The notes under the pieces were generated by a model, which was not told the DNA's origin, did no database searches, and worked only from the letters and a program-made list of their open reading frames with translations. From Vanilla planifolia (Eukaryota > Streptophyta > Magnoliopsida > Asparagales > Orchidaceae), in the NCBI GenBank assembly GCA_023846275.1, contig JAIUJO010000148.1, forward strand, positions 564,001 to 628,000: 64,000 nt of DNA, written 5' to 3'. The first letter of the stretch is position 1; each line of letters begins with the position of its first letter. Of this stretch, positions 12,103 through 24,890 are shown piece after piece. The translations under genes were made by a program, and so were the position numbers.

Positions 12103-15100
12103 AAGTAGAGTAGAGCTGAGTAGAGAATAACAAACAAGAGAAGAGCAAAGAAGAGTATAGTAGAGTAGAGCAGAGTAGAGTAGAGAAGGACACAGAAGAG
12201 TAGACCAAAGCAGAATAGATAAGAGCATAGTAGAGTAAAGGAGAGCAGAGTAAAGTAGAGAAAAGTAGAATTAAGAAGAGTAGAGTAGAGCATAATAGAG
12301 AAGAGTTAGGCTAGGCTAGGTTAGAGTAGAGTAGAGCAGAGTAGAGTAGAGTAGAGTAGAGTAGAGTAGAGTAGATTAGAGTAGAGTTATGTTAGGCTAG
12401 GCTAAGCTAGAGTATAGTAGAGTAGAGTACAGTGTAGAAGAGTAGAAGAGCAGAGTAGAGTAAAGCAATATATAGAAGAGGATAAATGAACAGAGCAGAG
12501 CAGAGTCGAGTAGAGCAAACCAGAGTAGAGCTAGGCTAGGTAAGGCTAGTCTAGGCAAGGCTAGGCTAGAGTATAGTAGAGTAGAGTAGAGTGGAGTAAA
12601 GTAGAGTAGAGCTAGCTTTAGATAGGCTAGGCTAGGCAAGAGTAGAGTAGGGTAGAATAGAGTAGAGTAGAGTAGAGTAGAGCTAAGTTAGGTAAGGCTA
12701 AGCTAGGTTATACTAGCTAGAGTAAAGTAGGGTAGAGTAAAGTAGAGTAGAGTAGGGTAGAGTAGTGTAGATTAGAGCTAGGTTTTATGGGGCTAAGCTA
12801 GGCTAAGCTGAGGTAGGCTAGGCTAGGCTATAGTAGATTAGAGTAGAGTAGAGTAGAGTAGAGAAGAGTAAAATGGAGATAAGTTAGGCTATGCTAGGTT
12901 AAGATAAGTTAGGCTAGGATAGATTTTAGTTAAGAAGAGTAGAACAGAGTAGAGAAAAGTAGAGTAAAGTAGAGTAGAGTAGAGTAAAGTAGAGAAAATA
13001 AGAGCAGAGCAGAGTAGAGTAGAGCAAATAAGAGTAGAGCAGAGCAGAGTAAAGAAGAGTGGAGTAGTGCAAAGGCTAGGCTAAGCTATGCTAGGCTACG
13101 CTATGGTAGGCTAGGCTGGGCTAGGCTTGAGTAGATTAGAGCAGGGTAGAGTAGGATAGAGTAGAGCTAGGGTAGGCTAGCCTAGAGTAAGGATTGGAGT
13201 AGAGTAAACTAAAGTATAGTAGAGACTTGTTAAGATTGGCTAGGCAAGGCTTGGTTGGACTAGAGTAGAGTTGAGTAGAGCAGAGTAAAGTAGAGTAGAG
13301 TAGAGTCGAGTAGAGTAAAGTATAGTAGAACAAGGTTAAGTAAAGCTAGAGTAGAGTAGAGTAGAGTAGAGTAGAGAAGAATAGAGTAGAGTAAAGCTAC
13401 ATTAGGCTAGGCTAAAGTAGAGTAGAGTTTAGTGAAGTAGAGTAGAATAGAGTAGAGCAAAGCAGAGTAAAGTAGCATAGAGGAGAGGAGAGTAGAGAAG
13501 AGTAGAGTGGAAGTGTAGAGCAGAGCAATACAAAGTAGAGAAGGATAGAGAAGAGTAGTGCAGAGTAGTGCTGGTTAGAGCAGAGTAAAGTATAGTAGAG
13601 TAGAGGTAGGTTAGGCTAATCTAGGCTAAGCTAGAGTAAACTAGAGTAGAGCAGAGTAGAGTAGAGTAGAGCTAGGTTAGGCTAGGCTAGAGTAGAGAAG
13701 AGTTCAATTGAGTAGAATAGAGTGGAGTAGAGTAGGGCAGAGTAGAGTAGAGCAGAGTGGAGTAGAGTAGAGTTGAGTAGAGTTGAGAAAAGTAGAGTAA
13801 AGCTAGGTTAGGCTAAGATAAGCTAGGTAGGATAGGATTGGGTAAGCTAGGCTAGGTTAGGCTAGAGTTGAGTAGATTAGAGTAGAGCTAGGTTAAGCTA
13901 GGCTTGAGTAGAGTAGAGTAGAGTAGAGTAGAGTATAGTAGAATAATGTAGAGTCAAGTGGAAGAAAGTATGGTAGAATAGAGTAGACCAGAGAACCATA
14001 GTGCAGAGCAGAGCAGAGTAGAGCAATGCAAAGCCAAGCAAAGTAGGACAGAGTAATGTTGAGTAGAGCAAAGAAAAACATAATATAGTAAAGTAGAGCT
14101 AGGCTAGGCTATACTAGGCTAGGTAAGGCTAAACAAGAGTAGAGAAGAGTAGAGTAGAGTGTAGTAGAGCTAGGTGTGGCTGGGCTAGGCTAGGGTAAGC
14201 TAGAATAGGCAAGAGTAGACTAGAGTAGAATTTTATAGAGTAGAGTAGCATAGAGTAGAGTAAAGTAGAGTAAAGCTAAGTTAGGGTAGGCTTGGCAAAG
14301 CTAAGATAGGTTATACTAGGCTAGTGTAGAATAGACTAGAGTAGAACTAAGTTAGGCTAGGCAAGGATAGAGTACAAAACTGTAGAGTAGAGCAGAGCAA
14401 AGTGGAGAAGGGTAAGGCAAAGCAGAGAATATTAAAGTAGAGCAGACTAGAGTAGAGTAGAGTAGTACAAAGCTTGGTTAGGCTAGGCTAAGCTAAGTTA
14501 AGCTAAGCGAGAGTATTGTAGATTAGCATTACGTTGGGCTTGGCTTGGTTAGGGTTGGTTAGAGTAGAGTATAGTAGAGTAAAGTGGAGTAGAGAAGAGT
14601 AGAATAGAGTAGTGTAGAGTAGAATAGAGTAGAGTATAGCCAAGTTAGGCTAGGTTAAGCTAGGCTTGCCTAGGCTAGGTTAAGCTAGGCTAGGCTAAGC
14701 TAGGGTTGGCTAGAGTAAAGTACAATAGAGAAGTCTAAAGTAGAGTAGAGTTAGGTTAGGCCAAGCAAGGTAAGGCTAGACTAGAGTAATAAAGAGTGGA
14801 GTAGACTAAAGTAGTGTAGAGAAAAAAGGAATAAAATAGAGTAGAGCCAGGTTAGGCTAGGCTAAGTGAGGCCAGACTAGGCTAGGCTAAGAAACACTAG
14901 AGTAGAGTTTATTAGAGTAGAGCTAGGTTAGCCAAGGCTATGCTAGGCTAGGTTAATGTAGAGTAGGATAGAGTAGAGCAGAGTAGTATAGAATAAGGTA
15001 GAATCTAGTAGAGTAGAGTAGTTTATAATAGAGTAGAGTAGAGTTAGGTTAAGTTAGGCTAGAGTAAGCTAAGAAAGGCTAGGCTAGTGTAGAGTAGAGT

Positions 15101-17424
15101 AGAGTAGAGAAAAGTAGAGCTTGGTTAGGGTAGGCTAAGCTAGAGTAGTTTAAAGTAGAGAAGAGCAGAGTAAAGTAGATCTGAGCTAAGTAAAGCAAAG
15201 CTGAGTAGAGCAGAGCAGAGTAGAGAAGACTAGAGTAGAGTAGAGCAGAGTAGAGTTAGGTTAGGCTAAACTAAGCTAGGCTAGGCAAGGTTAGAGTAGA
15301 GTAGAGTAGAGTTTAGTAGAGTAGAGTTGAGTAGAGTAGAGTAGAGTAGAGTATTGTATAGTTTTGTATAATAGGGTAGAGTAGAGTAGAACAAGGGCAA
15401 GCTAGATAAGACTACACTAGGCTAAGCTAGGTTTCGATGGGCTAAAGTAGTGTAAAGTAGAGTATAGTAAAGTAGAATAGAGTGGAGTATAGTAGAGCTA
15501 GGTTAGTTTAGGCTAGGCAAGGCTTAAGTATAGTAGAGTAGAGTAGAGCAAAGCAGAGTAGAGAAGTGCAGAGCAAAGCGAAGTGGAGCAGGCTAGAGTA
15601 GAGCAAAGCAAAGTAAAGCAAAGTAGAACAGAGCATGGTCAGGCTATGCTAGGCTAGGCTAGAGTTGAGTAGAGTCGAGTTAGGTTACGTTAGGCTAGAA
15701 TAGGCTAGGTTTGAGTAGGGTAGATTACAGTAGAGTAGAGAAGACTAGAGTATAGTATAGTACAGTAAAGTTAGGTTAGGTCAAGGAAGGCTAGGCTAGA
15801 GTAGAGTTGAGTTGAGTTGAGTAGAGAAGAGTAGAGTAGAGTAAAGCTAGGTTAGGCTAGGCTAGGTTAAGGTAGCTAGAGTAAGATAATGTAGAGTAGA
15901 GTAGAGTAGAGCAGAGTTGAGAAGAGTATAGCACAGTAGAGTAGAGTAAAGCAGAGCATAGCAGAGTAGAGCATATGAAAGTAGAGTAGAGTAGAGAAGA
16001 GCATAGTTAGGATACATTAGGCTAGCCTTGGCTATGCTAGGTTGGGCTAGGCTAGAGAAGAGTAGAGTATAGTAGAGAAATGTTATTTGAGGATTGGTTA
16101 GAGTAGAGTTGAGTAGAGTAGAATAGAGTATAGAAGAGTACAATATGGTAGAGTAGAGCTAGGTTAGGCAAAGCTAGACGATGCTAGAGTAGAGTAGAGT
16201 TAAGTAGAGTAGAGTAGAACTTAGGTTAGCCAAGGCTAAGCTAGGCTTGAGAAGAGTAGAGTAGTTTTGAGTAGAGCAAAGTACAACAAAGTAGACCAGC
16301 ATAGAGAAAAGTAGAGCAGAGCAGGGAAGAGTAGAGTAAAGTAGAGCAGAGTAGATCAAAGCTGATAAGAGCAAAGTAGAATAAAATTGAGTAGAGGATA
16401 GTAGAGTAGAGCAAGTTAGGCTATGCTAGGTTTGGCTGGGCTAAGCTAAGTTATAGTAGAGTAGAGTATAGTAGAGTAGAGTAGAGTAGATTAGAGTAAT
16501 ATTGAGTATAGTATGATAGAGTAGAGGAGGACTTGGTTATGTTAGGCAAGGTTAAGTAAGGCCAGGGTAAGTTTGAGTAGAGTATAGTATAGTAGAGTAG
16601 AGTTATGTTAGGATAGGTTAGAGTAGAGTAGAGTAGAACTAGGTTAGGCTGGGTTAACTTAGGCTAGGCTAGGCTAGGTTAGCGTAGGGTAGGCTAGGCT
16701 GGGATAGTGTAGTGTGGAGTGAAGTAGAGTAGGGTAGAGTAGAGTAGAGAGAAGTTAAGCTAGGCTAAGCTAGAGAAGAATAGAGTATAATAGAGTAGAG
16801 TAAAGCAGAGTAGAGTATAGGAGAGTAGAGTAAAGTAGAACAGAGTAAAGTGAAGCAGAGCTAAGTTAGGCTAGGCTAGGCTAGGTTAGGATAGGCTAGA
16901 GTAGAGTAGAGTAGAGTAGAGTAAAATAGAGTAGAGTAGATTGTAGAAGAGCTAGGATGGGTTAAGCTAAGCTGTGTAAGGCTAAAGTAGTGTAATGTAG
17001 AGTAGAGTAGATTAGAGTAGAGTAGAGAAGGGCATAACTGAGTAGAGTGAAGCAGAGTAGTCCAGAGCAGATCAAAGCATAGCAGAGCAAAGAATAGCTC
17101 GGTTAGGATAGGCTAAAAATGAGTAGAGTAGAGCAGAGTATAATAGACTTAGGTTAGGCTTTACTAGACTTGGCTAGGTTTTGGTATAGTAGAGTTGAGT
17201 AGAGTAGAGTAGAGCTAGACTAGGCAAGGCAAGGCTAAAGTAAACAAAAGTAGAGAAGGACTAGGTTAAGCTAGGCTATGCTAGGCAAGGTTAGAGTAGA
17301 GTAAAGTATAGTAGAGTAGAGTAGATTAGAGCAAGGTTAGGTTAGGCTAGGATAGGCTTGGCTAAAGTAATGTAGATTAGAGTAGAGTAGAGAAGAAAAG
17401 AGTATATAATAATAGAGTAGAGTC

Positions 17425-17469
17425 GAGCATAATAGAGTAGAGCATAATGGAGTAGAGCATAATAGAATA
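17425..17469 (-). repeat. 15-bp higher-order tandem repeat, three copies
   Basis: GAGCATAAT begins at 17425, 17440 and 17455, exactly 15 bp apart, each followed by AGAGTA, GGAGTA or AGAATA. The unit is therefore three pentamers carrying a distinctive CATAAT variant. It is a small local amplification inside an A block of the left arm. Confidence 0.75.
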
Positions 17470-20400
17470 GAGTAAAGCTAATTAAATTATGATAGGCTAG
17501 GCTAAGGTTGAGTAGAGTAGAGTGAAGTAGAGTAGAGAAGAGCTAAGTTATACTAGGCTAGGTTTTAGTAGAGTAGAGAAGAGCATGGTAGAGTATAGTT
17601 GAGTAGAATTGAATAAAGCAAGGTTAGTGTAGGCTAGATTAGGCTAGGTTAGGTTACGATAAAGCTAAAGTCAAGTAGAGAATTGAAGAGAAGAATAGAG
17701 TAGAGCTATGTTAGGCTAGGCGAGGGTAGGCTAGAATAGAGTAGAGTAGAGTAGAGTAGAGCAGAACAGAGTAGAGCAGAGTATAATAGAGTAGAGTAGA
17801 GGAGAGCAGAGTAGAGTAGAGCAAAGCTAGGTTAGGCTAAGAAGGGCTAAGCTATAATAGAGTGGAGTTAAGCTAGGTTAGGTTAGGCTAGACTAGGCTA
17901 GGTTAGAGTAGAGTAGAGTAGAGTGGAGTAGAGTGGAGTAATATAGTGGAGTATAGTAGAGTAGAGTTCTGTTAGGCTACGGTTGGTGATGCTAGGCAAG
18001 GCTAGGCAAGAGAAGAGTAGAGTAGAGTAGAGTAGAGTAGAGCTTAGTTAGCCTAAGTTAGGTTAGGTTAGGCTAGAGTAGAGTAGAGTAGAGTAAAATA
18101 GAGAAGACCTTGGTTAGACACAGCTAGGCAATGCTAGGTTAGGCTAGGCTAAGTAGAGTAGAGTAGGGTAGAGTAGAGTAGAGCTAGGTAAGGTTAGGCT
18201 AGAGTACAACAGGGTAGACTATAATAGAGAGGAGTGGAGCAAAGCAGAGTAGAGTAGAGAAGTGTAGAGCAGAGTAGAATGGAGCAAAGAAAAGTAGAGT
18301 AGAGGATAGCTAGGTTTGGCTAAGCTTGGCTATGCTTGTTTAGAGTAAAGTAGAGTAGAGTAAAATAGAATAAAGTAGAGTAGAGTAAAGCAAAGTAGAG
18401 CAAGCTTAGGCTATGCTAGGCAAGAGTAGAGTATAGTAGAGAAGAGTAGGCATAGTATAGTATAGTAGAGTAGAGTGAAGTAGAGCACAGTTATATCAGG
18501 CTAAGATTTAGGCTAGAGCAGAGTGGAGTAGTGTTTAGTAGAGTACAGAAGAGCAAAGTAGAGTAGAGCATAGCAGAGCTGAGAAGTGTAGAGTTGAGCA
18601 GAGTAAAGTAGAACAAAGTAGAGTAGAGTAGAGTAGTGTAGAGTAGAGCATAATAGAGTAGAGTTAGGTTATGCTAAGCTAAGCTAGGCAAGGCTAGTTT
18701 AGAGTAGAGTAGACTAGAGTTAGGTTCGAATAGGGAAGGCATAGCTAGGCTAGGCTAGGCAAGGTTAGTCTAGGCTAAAGTAGAGTAGAGTAGAGTATAG
18801 TTAGCTCAGGTTTAGCTAAGCAAGGCTAGGCTAGTCTAAAGTAGAGTATAGTAGAGTAAAGTAGAGTAGAGCAGAGCATAGTAGAGTAGAGTAGAGGAAT
18901 GCATAACAGATTGTAGTAGAGCAAAGTAGAGCAGAGCAGCATAGAGCAGAGCCAAGTAGAGCAAAGCGAAGTAGGGTAAAGCAGAGTAGAGCACAGCTAG
19001 GTTAGGCTAGGCTAGGCTAGGGTACACTACAATAAGCTAGGTTAAGCTAGAGTAGAATAGATTAGAGGAGAGCAAGGTTAGGCTAGGCTAGGCTTTTTAA
19101 GGTTTAAGCAATGTAGAATAGAGTATAGTTGAGTAGAGCTAGGTTAGGCTAGGCTAGGCTAGGATTGGCTTGGGTAGGCCAGGCAATGCTAAAGTAGAGT
19201 AGAGTAGAGCAGAGTAATGTATAGTAGAACAAGACGAGGCTAGGATAGGCTAGAGTATAGTAGAGGAGAGTAGAGTAGAGCATAGCATAGTAAAGTATAG
19301 TAAAGTAGGGTAGAACAAAGAAGAGAAGAGCAGAGATAGGTTAAGCTAAAGTAGAGTAGAGTAGAGTAAGGCTAGGTTAGGCTAGGCTAGGCTGGGCTAA
19401 GTTAGATTAAAGTAGAGTAGAATATAGATTATTAGAGTAGAGTAGAGTAGAGTGGAGTAAAGTAGAGTAGAGCTAGATTATGATAAGCATGGTTTGGCTC
19501 GGTTAAGCTAGAATAGGCTAGGCTAGGCTAAGGTAGAGTATAGTAGAGTAGATTTGTGTAGAGTAGAGTAGAGCTAGGTTAGGTTAGACTAGGCTAATTA
19601 AGGCTAGAGTGGAGTAGAGTTGAGTAGAGTAGAGTAAAGTAGAGTAGAGTAGAGCAGAGCAGAGTAGAACAGAGCAAAACACAGTAGAGTAGAGTAAAGT
19701 AGAGTAGAGTAGAGCAAAGTAGAATAGTCGAGTGCAAAGTATAGTAGAGAAGAGCATAGTAGAGCACAGTAGAGTAGAGTTCAATAGGGATGAGCAGAGT
19801 AGATTAAAGTAGAGGAAGGTTAGACAAGAGGATGGTTAGATAAAGTTTGGCTAAGCTAGGTTAGAGTAGAGTATATTCGAGTATGGTATAGTAGAGTAGA
19901 GTATAGTATAGTAGAGTATGCTAGGTTAAGCTAGGCTAGGTGAGGTTAGGCTAGGCTAGGTGAGTTTAGGCTAAGTTATAGTAGAGTAGAGTAGAGTAAA
20001 GCATAGTAGAGCTTGGTTTGGTTAGGCTAAGTGAGGTTAGGATTGGATAAAATAGAATAGATTATAGTAGAGCAGAGTAGAGTAGGGTAGAGAAGAGTAG
20101 AGTAGAATAGAGTAGAGCATAGTAGAGTAGAGTAGAGTATAGTAGAGCGAAGCTGAGCATAGCAAAGCAAAGCAGAGTAGAGCAGGGTTAGGTTATTCTA
20201 GGCTAGACGAGGCTATGTTTGGCTAGGCTAGGCTATAGTAGTAGAGTATAGTAGAGCTAGGTTCAATTGATTAGGCCAGGCTAAGTTAGAGTAGAGTAGA
20301 GTATAGTAGAGTAGAGTAGATTGGAGTAGATAGAGTAGAGTAAAGTAGAGTAAGGTGTTGTTAGGTTAGGCTGGGCTATATTAGGCTAGGCTAGGCTTGG

Positions 20401-22359
20401 GTAGGCTAGGCTAAGCAAGAGTAGAGTAGCAGAGAGTAAAGTATAATAGAGCTAGGTTAGGCTAGGCTAGGGTATTGTACGATAGAGTAGAGTATAGTAG
20501 AGTAAAGTAAAGCAGAGTAGAGTAGAGTAGAGTAGGGCAGAGTAGAGAAGAGAAAAGATTAGTTAGGCTAGTTAGGCTAGGCAAGAGTGGAGTAAAGAAG
20601 AGTATAGTAGACTAAAGCTAGGTTAGGCTAAGCTAAGTTAGAGTAGAGTATAGTAGAATATAATATATTAAGGTAAAGTAGAGTAAAGTAGTGTAAAACT
20701 AGTGTAGAGCTAGTATAGGCTAAGCTAGGCCAGGCGAGACTATGTTACTGTAGGCTAGGTGAGGCAAGGCTAGCCTAGAGTAGAGTAGAGTAGAGTAGAG
20801 TAGAGCAGAGTAGAGTGGAGCTAGGTTAGGTTAGGCTAAACTAGGCTAGAGTAGAGTAGAGTAGAGTAGAGTAGAGTAGAGTAGAGTATAGTAGAGCAAA
20901 GTAGAGCATAAAAGAGCAAAATAGAGCAGAGTAAAGTAAAGTAGAGCAAAGAAGAGCAGAGCAAAGCATAATAGAGTAGAGTAGAGCAGCACAGAGTAGA
21001 GTCGAGCAGAGTAAAGTAGAAGTAAGTTAGGCTAAGCTAGGCTAGGCTAGGTTAGAGTAGAGTAGAGAAGAGTAGAGTTAGGATAGGCTAGGTTAGGCTA
21101 AGCAAGAATAGGCAATGTTAGGCTAAGCTAGGCTTGAGTAGAGTAGATTAGAGTAGAGTGAAGTAGAGTAGAGTAGGGAAGAGCAAAGCTTGGTTAGGCT
21201 AGGCTAGGTAAGAGTACAATAGAGCATATTAGAGTAGAGTAGATTTGAGTAAAGTAGAGCAAAGCAGAGCAAAGTAGAATAGAGTAGAGCTAGGTTAGGC
21301 TAGGCTAGTCTATGCTAGGTTAGACTACAATAGAATAGGATAGAGTAGAGTAGAGTAGAGTAGAGAAGAGTAGAGTTAGGTTATGTTTGGTTAAGTTAGA
21401 GTAGACTAAAGTAGATTGGAGTAGTGTATAGTAGATTAGAATAAAGTAAGGTAGAGCTAGGTTTGGCAAATCTATGCTATTGTAGGTTAGGTTAGGCTAG
21501 GCTAGGCTATAGTAGAATAGAGTGAGAGTAGAGTAGAGTGAAGTAGAGTAGGGCGAAGTAGAGTAGAGCGAGATTAAGCTGGGCTTAGCTAGGCTAAGTT
21601 AAACAAGGCTAGTGTAGACTAGGGTATAGTAGTGTAGAGTAGAGTATAGTAAAGTAGAGTAGAGTACAGTAGAGCAGAGTAGAGCAACATAGAGTTGAGT
21701 TGAGCAGAGTAGAATAGAGTAGAGCATATTAAAGTAGAGTATAGTAAAGCTAAGCAGAGTTGAGCTAAGCATTACAGAACAGAGTAGAGTAGAGATAGGT
21801 TTGGCTTGGCTAGGCTATGCTAGGTTAGAGACGAGTAGAGCAGAGAAGAGTAGAGTATAGCAGAGCAGAAAATAATAGAGCAATGTAGAGTAGAGTAGAA
21901 TAGAGTAGAGCAGAGCAAAGTAGAGCAGAGATAAGCAAGTAGAGTAGAGTAGAGTTAGGCTAAGCTAGGCTAGGTCAAGCTTGGCTAGCCTAGGCTAAGC
22001 TCGAGTAGAGATGAGTAGAGTAAAGCTACGTTATGCTAGGCTAGGCTCAGTTAGGTTAAAGTAGAGTAGAGTAGAGTAGAGTAGAGCAGAGTGTAGTATA
22101 GTAGAGTTGAGTAGAGTAGAGTTGTTAATTGTAGAGTATACCTAGGTTAGGCTAGGTTAGAGCAAAATAGAGTAGAGTATAGTAGAGTATAGTAGAGCTC
22201 TATTAGGCTAAGCTAGGCTAGAGAAGAGTGGAGTAGAGTAGAATAAAGCAAAGCAGAGTATAATAGAGTAATGTAGAGAAGTGAAGAGCAAAGCAGAGCA
22301 GATTGGTGCGAAGCAAAGCAGATTAGAGTAGAGTAGAATAGAGCAGAGCAGAGTAGAGC

Positions 22360-22380
22360 AGAGTTGAGCTCTGGTTTGCT
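22360..22380. other. Single orientation switch (inversion axis) in the satellite
   Basis: Left of this point the + strand is purine-rich (GAGCAGAGTTGAG). Right of it the + strand is pyrimidine-rich (CTCTGGTTTGCTCTACCC). The change is centred on the palindrome GAGCTC at 22366-22371. Taking 22368/22369 as the axis and comparing the reverse complement of the left arm with the right arm, about 40 of the first 50 bases match by hand, including 20 consecutive matches at distance 26-45. Similarity then falls to what two unrelated in-phase stretches might show. This could be the edge of an old inversion, an inverted duplication, or an assembly join. The lack of near-identity between arms argues against a simple fold-back read chimera. 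Confidence 0.85.
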
Positions 22381-24832
22381 CTACCCTTCTCTTCTCTATT
22401 CTACTCTACTCTATTTTTCTCTACTCTCCTCTATTCCTCTCTACTTCGCTCAACTCTACTCTACTTTGCTCTACTTTGCCCTACTTTGTTCTTCTCTACT
22501 CTACTCTACTATACTCTACTTTAGCCTAGCATTGCTAAATTGAGCTCTACTTTACATTACTTTACTCTGCTCAACTCAACTCTACTCTACTCTACTCTAA
22601 CATATCCTATCCTAGCCTAACATAGCTCTACTCTACTCTACTCTACTCTAACCTAGCCTAACATAGCCTAGCCTAACCTAGCTCTACTCTACTCTTGGCC
22701 AACTTAGCCTAGCCAAGCATTGTGTAGCCTAGCCTAACTCTACTCTACTCTGCTTGCTCAGCTCTACTCTTTTTTGCTCTACTTTACTCTGCTCATCTAT
22801 GTTATGCTCTATTCCACTCTACTCTGCTCTATTTTATGATGCTCTACTATGATCTACTCTACTTTGCTCTACTTTTCTTTGCTGTAATCTGCTCTAACCT
22901 AGCATAGCCTAGGCTTTCCTAACCTAGCTCTACTCTACTCTGCACTCTCTACTCTACTCTATTCTGCTTAGGTCAACTATGGTCTATTTAGCTTTGCTCA
23001 GCTCTTTTATGACTCAACTCTGATCTACTCTATTATACTCTGCTTTGCTCTACTTAGCTCTGTTCTACGCTACTCTTGTCTACTCTACTTTACTCTACTC
23101 TACTCTGCTCTGCTCTACTCTACTCTACTCTAGCCTAGTTCAGTATTGCCTAAACAAACTTTGCCTAACCTAGCTCTACTCTACTCTACTTTACTCTACT
23201 CTATCCTACTCTACTCCACTCTACCTTAGCCTAGCTTTCCCTAGCCTAGAACCTAGCTCTACTCTACTTTACTATACTTTACTCTACTCTGATCTACTCT
23301 ACTATACTCGACTCTAACTTAGCCTTGCCTAGCCTGGCATAACCTAGCTCAACTCTGCTATATTGTACTCTACTCTACTCTACACTACTCTAACCTCACC
23401 TTACCTATCCGAACCTAGTCTCTGTTGTGCACTACTCTACTCTACTCTACTCTAACCTAGCCTAGCCTAGCCTAACATAGCTTTATTCTAATCTACTCTA
23501 CTCTACCCAACTCTAGCCCAGCCTAGCCTAGCGTGGCCTCACCTAGCCTAACATATCCTAACCTTCCTCTACTCTACTCTACTTTGCTTAGCTTGGGTCT
23601 GTTTTGATGTGCTCTACTCTACTTTACTCTACTCTACACTGCCCTACTCTACTCTTCTTCACTCTACTATAGTTAATTCTAGCCTATACTCACCTAGCAT
23701 AACCTAACCAAGCACTAGTTTACTCTGGCCTAGCCTAACCTCGCTCTATTCGACTCTAATCCACTCTACTGTACTATACTCTACTATATTATACTCTACT
23801 CTACTCTAACCAAGCCTAATCGAGCCTAGCTTAGCTTTGCCTAACCTAGCTCTACTCTGCTCTTCTCTACTCGTTTCTACTCTACTCTGCTCTACTTTGC
23901 TATATTCTGCTCTTCTCTGCTCTACTCAATTCTACTCTCCTCTACTCAGAGCTACTCTACTTTACTTTGCTTTGCTCAAGTCAACTTTTCTATGCTCTAC
24001 TATACTCTACCCTACTCTACTATATTTTGCTCAACTCTACTCTTATCTACTCAGCTTTGCTCTACCCTACTCTTCTCTACTCTACTCTAATCTGGTCTAC
24101 TCTACACTTCTTTGCTCTACTCCACTCTACTCAACTCTTCTTTAATCTAATATAGTCTACTCTAGTCTACTCTAGTCTAGTTTAGCTTAGCATAGCCTAG
24201 CCTAACCTATCTAAATCTACATTACTCTACTGTGGCCTAGCTAGCTTTCCTAAGCCTAGCCTAGCCTAACATAGACTAACCTAGCTCTACTCAACTTTGC
24301 TCTATTTTACACTACTCCACTCTAATATACTCTACTTTACTCTTTTCTACTCTAACTTTGCCTAGCCTAGCCTAACATAACCAAGCCTTCCCCATCCTAA
24401 CCTAGCCTAGCTTAGCCTTGCTGTGCTCTTCTCTGCTCTGCTCTGCTGTGCCCTACTCAACTCTACTCTACTCTACTCTATTATACTCTAGCTTAGCTTA
24501 ACCTAGCTTAGCTCTACTCTGCTTTATTTTACTCTATTCTGCTCTATCCTAGCTTAGACTAGATAGCCTAGCCTAACCTAGGTTTTCTCTACTCTGCCCA
24601 ATCCTTCTCTGCTCTACTTTGCTTTGTTGTACTTTTCTCCACTCTAGTCTTCTCTCCTCTACTCCATTATGCTCGTCTCTACTCCACTCTAGTCTGCTCT
24701 ATTTTTCTTTGCTCTACTATACCATACTCTATTCTTCTTTGCACTACTCTGCTTTTGCTCTGCTCTGCTTTACTTTGCTCTACTTTTCTCTGCTCTTTTC
24801 TACTCTACTCTGCTATGTTTTGCTAGACTCTG

Positions 24833-24890
24833 CTCTCATCTCCTCTCCTCATTACTCTACTCTCCTCTCCCCTCCCCTCCTCTCCTCTAC
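24833..24890 (+). repeat. CTCCT-variant island in the right arm
   Basis: CTCTCATCTCCTCTCC-type units, then CCCCTCCCCT, replace the usual CTCTA. A short ATTACTCTA stretch splits the island. It is nearly all pyrimidine on the + strand. Confidence 0.6.

Larger units (their letters stand above)
1..22368 (-). repeat. Bipartite pentanucleotide satellite, left arm (purine-rich + strand)
   Basis: The whole segment is made of 5-bp units. On the + strand, runs of TAGAG (with variants TAGAA, TAAAG, TATAG, TAGAC, TGGAG, TTGAG) alternate with runs of GGCTA/GGTTA (with variants AGCTA, GGATA, GGCAA, GGCTT). The A-to-B change on this strand is typically GAGCTAGGTTAGGCTAGG, and the return is GGCTAGAGTAGAG. 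Strand is given as minus because the CTCTA consensus reads on the minus strand. The + strand here has very few C residues, nearly all in GGCTA or AGAGC units. No stretch departs from the pentamer pattern for more than a few tens of bases, so there is no room for an ordinary gene. Function is unknown; it looks like constitutive heterochromatin DNA. The satellite call is direct from the sequence. It continues off the left edge. Confidence 0.97.
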
